Counted from the stretch's first letter, positions 8,569 to 16,680 are shown. The stretch: DNA of 64,000 nucleotides from Frigididesulfovibrio sp031551885 (GCA_031551885.1 JAVBMX010000035.1:9213-73212); one strand, 5' to 3'. The notes: generated by a model not told the origin, from the letters alone. A program made the numbers and translations.

Positions 8569-8682
8569 ACAAAGCAAGCCTGACGCAGGAGCACGCCAAA
8601 TCGAACCACCGGCCCCGGTTGCCTGAGAGCGGCGGACGGTATACAAAAACTCCTCCCCCAAACCCGCAACCCCCGGAACGCC

Positions 8683-9756
8683 ATGCACACCCTCCCGACC
8701 GTATCCCTCGCCGCCGAACTTGCCGCCCTTGAACCGGTCAATACCGGCCTGGAACCCGCGGCCCGCGCCCATCTGGACAACCTGACCAAGCCCGTGGGCA
8801 GCCTCGGCCGCCTGGAAGACTTGGCCACCCGCCTGTACTGCATCCAAGACGGTCGCACCCCGCTCGCCGCCGCTCCCGCCCGGATGATCACCATCGCCGG
8901 CGACCACGGCGTGGTGGCCCAGGGCATCGCCCTCACCCCCCAGGCGGTCACCGTCCAGATGGTTCTGAATTTTCTCAACAACGGCGCTGGGATCAACGTG
9001 CTCTGCCGCGCCGCCGACGTGGATTTCCAGGTCGTCGACGCCGGGGTCCTTTCCGACTTCGAACCCCACGAACGCCTGGTTCGGGCCAAAATCGGCCGGG
9101 GCACGGCGGATCTTTCCCAAGGCCCGGCCATGAGCCGCGACGACTGCCTCCGCGCCCTGGAACTGGGCATCGCCCTGGCCGAAATGGCCCACGCGGACGG
9201 CATGCGGGTTGTGGGCATGGGCGAAATGGGCATCGGCAACACCACGCCCTCCAGCGCCCTGTTCTGCGCGTATCTCGGCATTTCCCCGGCCGAAGCCGTG
9301 GGCATGGGAGCGGGCATTCCCCCCAAAGGTCTGGCCCACAAAACCGAAATCATCGCTCAAGGGCTGCGGGCCAATGCCGAAGCCGTCCAATCCGGCGACC
9401 CCGTGGCCGTCCTCGCGGCCCTCGGCGGGTATGAAATCGCCGCCCTGGCCGGTCTGGTCATCGGCGCGGCCCGGCGCAAGCTGGCCGTGATGGTCGACGG
9501 GTTCATCGCCACAGCCGCCTGCACCGCCGCCGCCAGAATCGCCCCGGCCGTCACCGGATACTGCTTCTTTAGCCACGGCTCGGCCGAAGCCGGGCACGTC
9601 CGCGCCCTCAAACGCCTTGGACAAAAACCCCTGCTCGACCTCGGCCTGCGCCTGGGCGAAGGCACCGGCGCGGCCCTGGGCATCTTTCTGCTGAAATCCG
9701 CCGCCGCCATCTTCAACGAAATGGCCACGTTCGAGTCGGCCGGAGTAAAGGTTTAG
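8683..9756 (+). CDS. cobT: Nicotinate-nucleotide:dimethylbenzimidazole phosphoribosyltransferase CobT
   Basis: It makes alpha-ribazole phosphate, the lower-ligand nucleotide of cobalamin, from nicotinate mononucleotide and a benzimidazole base. The 357-residue length fits. Recognisable blocks are LTKPVGSLGRLEDLA (substrate pocket), ITIAGDHGVVAQGI, GMGEMGIGNTTPSSAL and, near the C-terminus, LRLGEGTGAALGI with the catalytic Glu. The start ATG is preceded by a weak GGAA. I saw no cobalamin riboswitch in the leader. The gene stands alone here; other cobalamin genes must be elsewhere. Confidence 0.96.
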   Translation: MHTLPTVSLAAELAALEPVNTGLEPAARAHLDNLTKPVGSLGRLEDLATRLYCIQDGRTPLAAAPARMITIAGDHGVVAQGIALTPQAVTVQMVLNFLNNGAGINVLCRAADVDFQVVDAGVLSDFEPHERLVRAKIGRGTADLSQGPAMSRDDCLRALELGIALAEMAHADGMRVVGMGEMGIGNTTPSSALFCAYLGISPAEAVGMGAGIPPKGLAHKTEIIAQGLRANAEAVQSGDPVAVLAALGGYEIAALAGLVIGAARRKLAVMVDGFIATAACTAAARIAPAVTGYCFFSHGSAEAGHVRALKRLGQKPLLDLGLRLGEGTGAALGIFLLKSAAAIFNEMATFESAGVKV

Positions 9757-9809
9757 GGAGAGGAAAAGAAAAGCAAGGGAAGAGGAGTGTCTTCCGTCTC
9801 CGGCGGCTC

Positions 9810-9859
9810 GGGGCTCCGCCCCGCCCCCCGGCAGGGGAAATGATTTCCCCTGCACCCCT
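9810..9859 (+). repeat. R3 palindromic module after cobT
   Basis: GGGGCTCCGCCCC (9810-9822) is followed by the near-perfect palindrome at 9831-9853 (GCAGGGGAAAT...TTTCCCCTGC) and CACCCCT. It begins 53 nt past the cobT stop and reads in the same direction. Confidence 0.8.
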
Positions 9860-10115
9860 CAATTGAGTGAACAATACGCTCGATAAAACGAAGCGATCCC
9901 CGCAATGAAGGCCCCGCAAGAAGAAATTCTTGGGGGCCTTCTTCGCACGGTGTAGCCCTGGAGCTTTTGGAAGCATTCCAGAGGAATGCACAGGAAAGGC
10001 GCGGGCAACGCAAATCCCTCTGCGCGGTCAGGGCCATAAAAACTCTTCCTCCTCCACACGCCGTGCCGGTATACGCTTCCTGCCGGTATACTCAGCACCC
10101 TCACAACTGAGGGGG

Positions 10116-10140
10116 GTCGGGGGAAATCATTTCCCCCGAC
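10116..10140 (-). repeat. R3 palindrome after dedA
   Basis: This palindrome has arms GTCGGGGGAAAT and ATTTCCCCCGAC around a central C. On the minus strand it lies 32 nt after the dedA stop and continues as ACCCCCCTCAG, the R3 order. Confidence 0.75.
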
Positions 10141-10171
10141 CGCCGGAGGCGGAATCGTATACATCTTTCAT

Positions 10172-10852
10172 TTATTCTTCTTCCCGCTTGGCCTTTCGCT
10201 TCCGCAGCACATGCCGCGTCCACTCGATGACCACCGGCAGGACGGAAACCAGGATGATTCCGTAAATCAGCAAGCTGAAGTTCTTCTGCACGAAAGGCAG
10301 GTTGCCGAGCAGGGTTCCGGCCGTGACGATGCCGAAAACCCAAATCAACGCGCCGGTGACGTTGAAGAGCAAAAACCGCCCCTGGTGCATGCCCGCCACC
10401 CCGGCCACAAAGGGCGCGAACGTGCGGATGATCGGGATAAACCGGGCCAAAATGATCGCCTTGCCGCCGTGTTTTTCATAGAACGCATGGGCTTCTTCCA
10501 AATACCCGCGTTTAAGCAGGCGGTAGTTCTTCTGGAACACAGGCGGACCAATCCATTTGCCGATGCGGAAGTTCACGGCATCGCCGATGATCGCCGCACC
10601 CAGCAGAACGGCGCACAAAGGCACATAATCGAGCATGCCCGCGCCGACCAAGGTACCGCCCGCAAAGAGCAGCGAGTCGCCGGGCAGAAACGGCGTGACC
10701 ACCAATCCCGTCTCACAGAATACAATCAGAAATAAAAACAGATAAACCAGCACCCCGTAGTTCTGGGCCAGCTCGCGCAGATGCACGTCGATGTGCAGGG
10801 CCATGTCCAAGAGATAAAGGATACCGGCCCAGATTTCCGCGAAAATTTCCAT
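10172..10852 (-). CDS. DedA-family inner-membrane protein
   Basis: This is a 226-residue DedA/VTT-domain membrane protein; the family is linked to lipid scrambling, undecaprenyl phosphate recycling and membrane potential. It shows the conserved VVTPFLPGDSLLFAGG motif in the first re-entrant region and ARFIPIIRTFAPFVAGVAGM in the second, with 5-6 hydrophobic stretches. The start at 10852 has AAGGA 5 nt upstream; the open frame continues upstream as low-complexity Pro/Arg sequence and is not part of the gene. It is flanked on both sides by related intergenic modules in inverted orientation. Confidence 0.93.
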   Translation of the reverse strand: MEIFAEIWAGILYLLDMALHIDVHLRELAQNYGVLVYLFLFLIVFCETGLVVTPFLPGDSLLFAGGTLVGAGMLDYVPLCAVLLGAAIIGDAVNFRIGKWIGPPVFQKNYRLLKRGYLEEAHAFYEKHGGKAIILARFIPIIRTFAPFVAGVAGMHQGRFLLFNVTGALIWVFGIVTAGTLLGNLPFVQKNFSLLIYGIILVSVLPVVIEWTRHVLRKRKAKREEE

Positions 10853-11359
10853 ATATTCCTTTGTGGGGAAAGAGAAGAAGGGCGGAGGAAGGGGAGGCCG
10901 CTTTTGAGGAAAAAGGGGCCTCCCCCTCCCCCGCGCCCCCATCCCCTCCACCAAAAAACTTTAGCTTGGCTGACGTGGGGTGTTCATAATCCAAAAGAGA
11001 TGTGCTTGACCACAAGAAGCTTCCACCCGGAATCCTTCTTCCGACAGAGCGGGTCAGAGCAGGCATTCTTCACGACTCCTCCAGACGCTCGATGACTCTC
11101 ACGGAAAAAAGCGAACCGCCGCCACCATGCCTTGGTCTTGCGACGTTTTCAAGCATTCCGGAGGAATGCGGCAGTAAGGCGCACGCCCACCTTGCATCAC
11201 CACGTGCGAATAAGGCCCCCCAAGAAATTTTTCCTGCGGGGCCTCTGTCTCGGCATTCGTTCCCATTTCGGTGGGCGCATAGCGCATCCAATCGAGGGGG
11301 TCCGGGGGAAATCATTTCCCCCGGCGGGGCGTGGGGCGGAGCCCCGCTCTTCTCCCCTC
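10853..11359. other. 507-bp intergenic region between dedA and frr
   Basis: No gene is visible. It carries the palindrome GCATTCCGGAGGAATGC (11153-11169), a hairpin at 11213-11244 that is the reverse complement of the one at 9908-9940, and an R3 module (11302-11347) that follows frr on the minus strand. The dedA-proximal part is G/A-rich on the plus strand and holds the dedA ribosome site. Confidence 0.65.
11302..11347 (-). repeat. R3 palindromic module after frr
   Basis: On the minus strand the order is GCGGGGCTCCGCCCC, then a palindrome with arms CCGGGGGAAAT and ATTTCCCCCGG. It starts 13 nt past the frr stop and reads in the same direction. Confidence 0.8.
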
Positions 11360-11914
11360 TTACAATTCCATGATCTCTTTTTCTTTCGCCTTACAGGCGT
11401 GATCCACTTTGGCCACGTAATCATCTGTAAGCTTTTGGATCGCTTCGGTCATTTTTTTGATTTCGTCTTCGCTGTGGGCTTTGTCTTTTTCGAGCTTTTT
11501 GAGGGCATCGTTGGCGTCGCGGCGGATGTTGCGCACGGCCACTTTGGTTTCTTCACCGTATTTACGGGCGACCTTGACCAGGTCTTTGCGGCGGTCTTCG
11601 GTCAGGGGCGGAATATTAATGCGGATGATCTTGCCGTCGTTGACCGGGGTCAGACCGAGGTCGGACTTGAGGATGGCCTTTTCCACCAGGGCGAAGGCGG
11701 CTCTGTCCCAAGGCTGGATGGTGATGCTGCGGCTGTCCGGCACGGCCACGGAGGCGATTTGCCCGACAGGGGTGGGGGTGCCGTAGTAGTCGACCTTCAA
11801 GCCGTCCACCAGCGAGGTGGAGGCGCGCCCGGTGCGCAGCTTGCCGAAGTCGCGGTCCAGCGCGCCCAGGGCTTTTTGCATGCGCTCTTCCGCATCTTTT
11901 TTCACAGCTTCCAT
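11360..11914 (-). CDS. frr: Ribosome recycling factor
   Basis: It splits post-termination ribosomes together with EF-G. The 184-residue length matches the family. The start MEAVKKDAEERMQKALGALD, the RTGRAS motif (helix), the VPDSRSITIQPWDRAAFALVE beta domain and PPLTEDRRKDLVKVARKYGE are all typical. The start at 11914 has GGAGG upstream. It follows pyrH by 25 bp, so the two are co-transcribed. An R3 module follows directly. Confidence 0.97.
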   Translation of the reverse strand: MEAVKKDAEERMQKALGALDRDFGKLRTGRASTSLVDGLKVDYYGTPTPVGQIASVAVPDSRSITIQPWDRAAFALVEKAILKSDLGLTPVNDGKIIRINIPPLTEDRRKDLVKVARKYGEETKVAVRNIRRDANDALKKLEKDKAHSEDEIKKMTEAIQKLTDDYVAKVDHACKAKEKEIMEL

Positions 11915-11939
11915 AAGAGAGATCCTCCAGGTAGGCGTA

Positions 11940-12659
11940 TCAGCCGTTGGCGCAAACCACGGTGCCCACGTTCTCGCCCAGCACCAGACGTTTGATGCTG
12001 CCGCCGAGCATGCTGCACACGACGATCGGCACATTGTTTTCCATGGCCAGGGTGATGGCCGTGTAGTCCATGACGCCGAGCTGCTTGTGCAGGGCGTCGG
12101 TGTAGCTGACCCTGTCGAAGCGCACGGCGTCGGCGTGTTTCATGGGGTCTTTGTCATAGACCCCGTCCACTTTGGTGGCCTTGATGATGGCCTCGCACTT
12201 CAACTCCATGCCGCGCAGGGCGGCGGCGGAGTCGGTGGTGAAATACGGGTTGCCCGTGCCGGCCGCGCAAATGACCACCCTGCCCTTTTCCAGATGCCGC
12301 AGGGCGCGCCGCCGGATATACGGCTCGCAAACTTCCTGCATGGTGATGGCCGAAAGCACGCGGGTGTCGTGCCCGAGTTTTTCCAGGGCGTCCTGCACGG
12401 CCACGGCGTTCATGATCGTGGCGAGCATGCCCATGTAGTCGGCGCTGGAGCGATCCATGCCTTTGGCCGAACCCGCCAAGCCGCGAAAGATGTTCCCCCC
12501 GCCGATAACCAGGGCGATTTCCACGCCAAGAGCCAGAATCTCGCCGATTTCTTTACATATCTTTGAAACGGTTTCCGGGTCAATGCCGAACTTGGCCTCG
12601 CCGGCCAGGGCCTCTCCGGAAAGTTTGACCAAAACGCGCTTGTAGGCGAGAGGAGCCAT
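11940..12659 (-). CDS. pyrH: UMP kinase
   Basis: It phosphorylates UMP to UDP in pyrimidine synthesis; it belongs to the amino acid kinase fold and works as a hexamer. The 239-residue length is usual. Motifs include RVLVKLSGEAL (phosphate loop), ALVIGGGNIFRG, MGMLATIMNAVAVQDALE, GTGNPYFTTDSAAALRG and KATKVDGVYDKDP. In most bacteria pyrH follows tsf directly; here a glycosyltransferase gene lies between them. Confidence 0.97.
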   Translation of the reverse strand: MAPLAYKRVLVKLSGEALAGEAKFGIDPETVSKICKEIGEILALGVEIALVIGGGNIFRGLAGSAKGMDRSSADYMGMLATIMNAVAVQDALEKLGHDTRVLSAITMQEVCEPYIRRRALRHLEKGRVVICAAGTGNPYFTTDSAAALRGMELKCEAIIKATKVDGVYDKDPMKHADAVRFDRVSYTDALHKQLGVMDYTAITLAMENNVPIVVCSMLGGSIKRLVLGENVGTVVCANG

Positions 12660-12707
12660 AAATCGACCTTCCTTGGTATGTTGCAGTGGCGATTCTGAGC
12701 GAGTACG

Positions 12708-12726
12708 CGGGGGGCTCCGCCCCCCG
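12708..12726 (-). repeat. R3-type GC hairpin after the glycosyltransferase
   Basis: CGGGGGGCTCCGCCCCCCG is a hairpin of the R3 family, between the glycosyltransferase stop and the pyrH start. The neighbouring CCCCGGCGGGG and GGGGCGGCAGCCCC add weaker stems. Confidence 0.6.
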
Positions 12727-12777
12727 TTCCCCCCGGCGGGGTATGGGGCGGCAGCCCCAACATACCCACCCGAACCT

Positions 12778-13602
12778 TTATTTCTTTTGCTTATCCCAAT
12801 CGTACGGCGCGCCCCAGGAGGCCTCGGCTTCGCGCACGTACTTGGAAAACGCGTAAAACGAGCCGTGGCAGGCGGCCAGAAAACCCGCCCTGCCGTCCAA
12901 AAATCCCAATTTGATTATATAGATGCGCAAAAACCGCGCCCAGCCGTGCAAAATGCCGCGCAGAACGCCGCCTCTCTTCCCTCTGGCGCGTAGCGACTCG
13001 GCCCCCTGCTCGGCGTAGGTGTTGAGCTTTTCCAACTGGTGGAAGAACCCCGTGTAGGGGTAGTGAATCAACTCCGCGTTCGGCCCGCCGACGTGGGCGG
13101 TGCGGCCGCTCGGGTGATAATGAATGTGCGCGTCTTGGCTGAAGGTCACTTCGCCGGTGCGGAAGACCCGCAGGATGTGGTCCGGGTGCCAGCCCCCGTG
13201 CTTCATGAAGCGGTCGAAGTACCACGAGGTGCGTCCCACGGAAAAGGCCGTGCAGGCGTCCGCCGGGGTATCGGCCAGGGCGTCGGCCTCGGCCACGGCG
13301 GCGGATATGGCCCGGGCCAAAGGCTCGGGGCAGATTTCGTCCTGGTCCACGATGAACAGCCAGCGGGTTTTGACCTTGGTCTGGGCAAAGGTGAACTGCG
13401 CGGCGAACCCTTGCCAGGCGTTGGAGATGAACTCGGCCCCGTGGGCGTCGCAAATCTCTTTGGTCGTATCCGAACTGCCGGAATCGACGCAAAGGATATG
13501 CTCACAGAAAGCCAGAGAGGCGAGGCAGCGATCAAGCAGCCGTCGGCCGTTCATGGTCAGCACCACGGCGGTGATGCCGGGAAGTAGTCGGTCTTTGTCC
13601 AC
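12778..13602 (-). CDS. Family 2 glycosyltransferase (WaaE/KdtX-like)
   Basis: This 274-residue cytoplasmic enzyme probably adds a sugar to the lipopolysaccharide inner core. The GT-A fold begins at ITAVVLTMNGRRLLDRCLAS; SHARED acidic sites are CVDSGSSDTT and the DXD-like WLFIVDQDE. Later FDRFMKHGGWHPDHILRVFR and the two-helix tail with HGWARFLRIYIIKLGFLDG match the WaaE/KdtX group. A GTG at 13602 is chosen as start because repeat R1 fills the sequence just upstream; the open frame runs through the repeat to 13815. It sits between tsf and pyrH, has its own upstream terminator (from tsf) and thus probably its own promoter. Confidence 0.85.
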   Translation of the reverse strand: MDKDRLLPGITAVVLTMNGRRLLDRCLASLAFCEHILCVDSGSSDTTKEICDAHGAEFISNAWQGFAAQFTFAQTKVKTRWLFIVDQDEICPEPLARAISAAVAEADALADTPADACTAFSVGRTSWYFDRFMKHGGWHPDHILRVFRTGEVTFSQDAHIHYHPSGRTAHVGGPNAELIHYPYTGFFHQLEKLNTYAEQGAESLRARGKRGGVLRGILHGWARFLRIYIIKLGFLDGRAGFLAACHGSFYAFSKYVREAEASWGAPYDWDKQKK

Positions 13603-13611
13603 CGTGCAACC

Positions 13612-13726
13612 TAGAGCATTTTCACTTTGAAAATGTTTATGAAACCGTATTTCAAAAGACTTCCGAACGAGTCCGCAAGCGGGTGTCCACCAGAGCAAAG
13701 AAACTTTTTCAAAGTTACTTTGCGCT
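13612..13726 (-). repeat. Dispersed repeat R1, copy B (upstream of the glycosyltransferase)
   Basis: On the minus strand it opens with a hairpin (13726-13692, GCAAAGTAACTTTG...CTTTGCTCT), continues GGTGGACACCCGCTTGCGG and CTCGTTCGGAAGTCTTTTG, and closes with CATTTTCAAAGTGAAAATG (13635-13617). The closing hairpin ends 14 nt before the GTG start. It begins just after the tsf terminator. Confidence 0.9.
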
Positions 13727-13740
13727 ATCCAAAAGAGGGC

Positions 13741-13770
13741 AAAAAAAGGGGCCTCGAAGAGGCCCCTTTT
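13741..13770 (-). terminator. Terminator of tsf
   Basis: A 12-bp stem (13744-13755 with 13759-13770, loop GAA) is followed on the minus strand by seven T residues. It lies immediately past the tsf stop and isolates tsf from the glycosyltransferase. Confidence 0.93.
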
Positions 13771-13771
13771 C

Positions 13772-14641
13772 CTATTCTTCAGCGCCGCCGTCTTCGCCCA
13801 ACTGCAGGCGCACAAAGCGCCGTACCGAGAGGGCGTCGCTCAGGGCCTTGCCTTGTTGCTCAAGCAGGGCCTTGATGGTCAGCTTGTCGTCGCGGATGTA
13901 GTTTTGCTCCACCAGGCAGACTTCCTGGTAGTACTTCTGGATCCGGCCGTCCACGATCTTGTCCACGATGTTCGCGGGCTTGCCTTCATCCAGGGTCTTT
14001 TGCCGGAACACCTCACGCTCGCGCTCAACCAGGGCCGGGTCGAGAGAGGCCCGGTCCAGGGAAGCCGGAGAGGCGGCCGCCACCTGCATGGCGATGTTTT
14101 TGGCCAGCTCGAGAACTTCGGGTTTTTTGGCGGAATCGGCCTTGCAGCCAAGTTCGACCAGAACGCCGATCTTGCCGTTGGAGTGCACGTAGCAGCTCAC
14201 CAGGCCTTCACCCTGCACGGCGAAGTCCGCGAAGCGGCCGACGGACATGTTTTCGCCCAGGGTGGCGATTTGGTTGTTCACGTCGTCGCCGATAAGGACG
14301 GCCAGGGCGGCGTCATCTTTGGGAGCGCCGGCGAAAACTTTGTCGGCCGTAGCTTTGGCGAAAGCTTGAAACTGGTCGCCGCGCGAAACGAAGTCCGTCT
14401 CGCACTTCACTTCCACCAGGATGCCCCGGGAGTTGTCCGGAGCGACCTTGTGGGCCACGACGCCTTCAGAGGTGGCGCGGCCGGCTTTTTTGGCGGCCTT
14501 GGAAAGACCCTTCTGGCGCAGCCAATCGATGGCGCCTTCCAAGTTGCCGTCGCATTCTTCCAGGGCCTTTTTGCAGTCCATCATCCCGGCGCTGGTGCGT
14601 TCACGCAGTTCCTTCACCTGGGCGGCGCTGATCGTTGCCAT
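13772..14641 (-). CDS. tsf: Translation elongation factor Ts
   Basis: This is the guanine-nucleotide exchange factor for EF-Tu. The 289-residue protein starts MATISAAQVKELRERTSAGM, with the conserved TSAGMMDCKKAL block, followed by the UBA-like domain and the two EF-Tu-binding subdomains (KCETDFVSRGDQF; LVELGCKADSAKK). AAGGAG lies 6 nt upstream; an ATG one codon earlier (14644) is possible. It follows rpsB with a divergent R1 copy in the spacer and ends in a strong terminator. Confidence 0.97.
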   Translation of the reverse strand: MATISAAQVKELRERTSAGMMDCKKALEECDGNLEGAIDWLRQKGLSKAAKKAGRATSEGVVAHKVAPDNSRGILVEVKCETDFVSRGDQFQAFAKATADKVFAGAPKDDAALAVLIGDDVNNQIATLGENMSVGRFADFAVQGEGLVSCYVHSNGKIGVLVELGCKADSAKKPEVLELAKNIAMQVAAASPASLDRASLDPALVEREREVFRQKTLDEGKPANIVDKIVDGRIQKYYQEVCLVEQNYIRDDKLTIKALLEQQGKALSDALSVRRFVRLQLGEDGGAEE

Positions 14642-14660
14642 CATCTTCTCCTTCAATATC

Positions 14661-14787
14661 TTGAGAGCAATTTCGTGTTGAAATCGTCTGTGAAATCATC
14701 GTGCCGAAAGACTCGTAAACGAGCCCGCCAAGGGCGTCCGCTTGAGCATCCGCCGGAGCAAAGGGACGTCTTCAGAGTCCCTTTGCT
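14661..14787 (-). repeat. Dispersed repeat R1, divergent copy E (upstream of tsf)
   Basis: On the minus strand it opens with the hairpin AGCAAAGGGAC...GTCCCTTTGCT (14787-14757), then CGGCGGATGCTCAAGCGG, GGCGGGCTCGTTTACGAGTC and the weaker closing hairpin CGATTTCAACACGAAATTG (14686-14668). The sequence has drifted but the stems are kept by paired changes. The last hairpin ends about 25 nt before the tsf start. Confidence 0.75.
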
Positions 14788-14790
14788 TGC

Positions 14791-14821
14791 GCGCCCCGAT
14801 TTTACAGGAAAACCGGGGCGC
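14791..14821 (-). terminator. GC-rich hairpin after rpsB
   Basis: GCGCCCCG (14791-14798) pairs with CGGGGCGC (14814-14821). It lacks a T run on the minus strand, so it may only attenuate read-through from rpsB into tsf. Confidence 0.45.
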
Positions 14822-14833
14822 GGGGATGTTCGA

Positions 14834-15625
14834 TTACTCGGCCGCAACGGCGGCTTCAACCGGAGCGGCCGCGACAGGGGCGGCTTCGGCCTTGGCGGCC
14901 TTTTCCAGAGCGGCTTCGGGGTCTTTTTTGCCCGCATCCTTGCTCATGGCCGCGCCTTCCAGGCAGGCTTCGGCCATAAAGGCCACAAAGAGCTTGATGG
15001 CCCGGATGGCGTCATCGTTGCCGGGAATGATGTAGTCGATGAGGTCGGGGTCGCAGTTGGTGTCGGTCACGGCCACGATCGGAATGCCCAGCTTGCGGCA
15101 TTCCTGCACGGCGATGGTTTCGCGGTGCGGGTCGATGATGAAGGCGAGCTGGGGCAGGCCGTCCATGTCTTTGATGCCGCCGAGCACGAGCGTGAGCTTG
15201 TCCAGTTCGCGCTGCAGGGTCAGGATTTCTTTCTTCTGGTAGCGGTTCACGCTGCCGTCGGCGAACATGGCCTCAAGCTTTTTCATCCGGTCGATGCTTT
15301 TTTGGATGGTGGCGAAGTTGGTCAGGGTGCCGCCCATCCAGCGGTTGGCCACATAGAACTGGCCGGCGCGAGTGGCTTCGGCCGCAATGGCTTCCTGAGC
15401 CTGGCGTTTGGTGCCGATGAACACGACTCTGCCGCCGCGGGCCACCGTGTCGGCCACTTTGTCGTGGGCCGTACGGTACAGTTTGACGGTCTGCTGCAGG
15501 TCGATGATGTGAATGCCGTTGCGGGCGCCGAAAATGAACGGCTTCATTTTCGGGTTCCAGCGGCGGGTCTGGTGACCGAAGTGAACCCCGGTCTCCAGCA
15601 TCTGCTTCATGCTGACGTAAGCCAT
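14834..15625 (-). CDS. rpsB: Small ribosomal subunit protein uS2
   Basis: This 30S protein binds near the platform together with bS1. The 263 residues begin MAYVSMKQMLETGVHFGHQTRRWNPKM, the hallmark of the family, and include FIGTKRQAQEAI, RWMGGTLTNF and PGNDDAIRAIKL. The last 35 residues are an Ala/Glu/Lys tail. It is the first gene of the rpsB-tsf block. Confidence 0.98.
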   Translation of the reverse strand: MAYVSMKQMLETGVHFGHQTRRWNPKMKPFIFGARNGIHIIDLQQTVKLYRTAHDKVADTVARGGRVVFIGTKRQAQEAIAAEATRAGQFYVANRWMGGTLTNFATIQKSIDRMKKLEAMFADGSVNRYQKKEILTLQRELDKLTLVLGGIKDMDGLPQLAFIIDPHRETIAVQECRKLGIPIVAVTDTNCDPDLIDYIIPGNDDAIRAIKLFVAFMAEACLEGAAMSKDAGKKDPEAALEKAAKAEAAPVAAAPVEAAVAAE

Positions 15626-15993
15626 GATGAAACTCCTCGGGTTGTGCTTCCGCCCCGGTCATGGTCCTTCCACCCGCGGACCGCCCGCGGGCACCCCGGA
15701 CCGAATCCGAAGGGCGTGCTCGATAATGAGAAACGAAACTGGATATCCCAATCTTTGCAAAATGGCAAGCGTGCCGCCCGCCGTCCGGGCAATGCCGGTG
15801 GATCGACCGGGGCGGCGGGGCGGCGGAAGCGGCCTGAAACCTACAAGGAAGGCCGTCTTTTGCCGAGGAAGCGCATTGTCGCGGCTCGACCAAAACGAAA
15901 AGGGGCGCCCGGCGACATCTCACGCCGAACCGCCTCCCCCGCCCATTGCCGGCGGGTGGTTCCTCCGGCATAACCAAGAAAAAAGGATTTCCC
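15626..15993. other. 368-bp divergent promoter region between rpsB and the crp-type gene
   Basis: No gene or clear RNA motif is visible. It must contain the rpsB promoter and leader on the minus strand and the regulator promoter on the plus strand; I could not place either with confidence. Confidence 0.5.
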
Positions 15994-16680
15994 ATGTCCG
16001 ACACCCACTCCGCCATCGCCCGCCTGCCGCTGTTCGCCGGCCTTACCGGAAAACAACTTGACGCGTTGGCCTCCGCCTGCGTGATCCGCCCCGCCGAGCG
16101 GGGGCGCATGTTCTTTTTGGAAGGCGAGGAAGCCCAGGGACTGTTCGTGTTGATCTCCGGCAAGGTGAAGATCTTCCGGGCCGGGCCGGACGGCCGCGAA
16201 GCCGTGCTGCATGTGTTCGGCCCCGGAGAACCTTTTGGCGAAGTGGCGGTTTTTGAGGGACGGAATTTCCCCGCCTCGGCCCAGTGTGTGGAGGCGGGCG
16301 AGGCCTTGTTCCTGACCCGGCGCGGCCTGGTGGACGCCATAGCGGCCGACCCCGGCCTGGCCCTGAGCCTGCTGGCCACCCTTTCGCGCCGATTGCGCGG
16401 TTTCGCGGCCAAGGTCGAGGCACTCACCCTCATGGAGACGCCCCAACGCTTGGCCGCCTATCTGCTGCATACCAGCGGGGACCACGATGATGCGGACGAG
16501 TTGCGCCTGGATCTCGGCAAAGGGTTGTTGGCCGGGGTGCTCGGAACCGCCCGCGAAACACTGTCGCGAAGTTTGAGCCGCATGGTGGATCAGGGAATCA
16601 TCGAGATGAACGGCAGACAGGTCCGCCTGCTCGATAAAGAAGCCCTGCGCAGACTGGCCGAAGGCGCGGAGAATCTTTAG
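15994..16680 (+). CDS. Crp/Fnr-family transcriptional regulator
   Basis: This 228-residue regulator has an N-terminal cyclic-nucleotide-binding-type beta barrel (residues about 5-120: GRMFFLEGEEAQGLFVLISG, GPGEPFGEVAVFEGRNFPAS) and a C-terminal winged helix (LAGVLGTARETLSRSLSRMV). There is no N-terminal cysteine cluster, so it is not an FNR oxygen sensor. The ETLSR recognition helix is close to CRP-type DNA readers. The ATG at 15994 follows AAAAAGGA. Sulfate reducers use such regulators (for example HcpR) for nitrosative stress, but no hcp gene is nearby. The ligand is unknown. Confidence 0.9.
   Translation: MSDTHSAIARLPLFAGLTGKQLDALASACVIRPAERGRMFFLEGEEAQGLFVLISGKVKIFRAGPDGREAVLHVFGPGEPFGEVAVFEGRNFPASAQCVEAGEALFLTRRGLVDAIAADPGLALSLLATLSRRLRGFAAKVEALTLMETPQRLAAYLLHTSGDHDDADELRLDLGKGLLAGVLGTARETLSRSLSRMVDQGIIEMNGRQVRLLDKEALRRLAEGAENL

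Larger units (their letters stand above)
8328..8614. repeat. 287-bp segment bounded by a perfect 22-bp inverted repeat
   Basis: The outer arms 8328-8349 and 8593-8614 are perfect reverse complements. The interior holds two tandem copies of repeat R2 (8381-8467 and 8488-8568). It lies between the divergent queF and cobT genes. It encodes no credible protein and could form a very long RNA hairpin or be a non-autonomous mobile element. Confidence 0.85.
9757..10171. other. 415-bp intergenic region with palindromic 3' modules
   Basis: No gene is visible. The region holds an R3 module after cobT (9810-9859), then the hairpin 9908-9940 (AGGCCCCGCAAG...CTTGGGGGCCT), the small palindrome GCATTCCAGAGGAATGC (9973-9989), and an opposite-facing R3 palindrome (10116-10140) that belongs to the 3' end of dedA. 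Confidence 0.7.

Noticed and set aside
8328..8614. CRISPR-like array because of tandem R2 copies
   Set aside because: Only two units of 81-87 bp with a 20-bp gap and internal stems; no short regular repeats or spacers. No CRISPR array was seen anywhere in the window.
8615..8682. Possible cobalamin riboswitch before cobT
   Set aside because: No B12-box-like sequence is visible, and the upstream DNA is occupied by R2 repeats.
13603..13815. Longer N-terminus of the glycosyltransferase
   Set aside because: The upstream part of the frame is the translated R1 repeat and tsf terminator; the same translated stretch appears before the benE-type gene, which shows it is repeat sequence, not protein.
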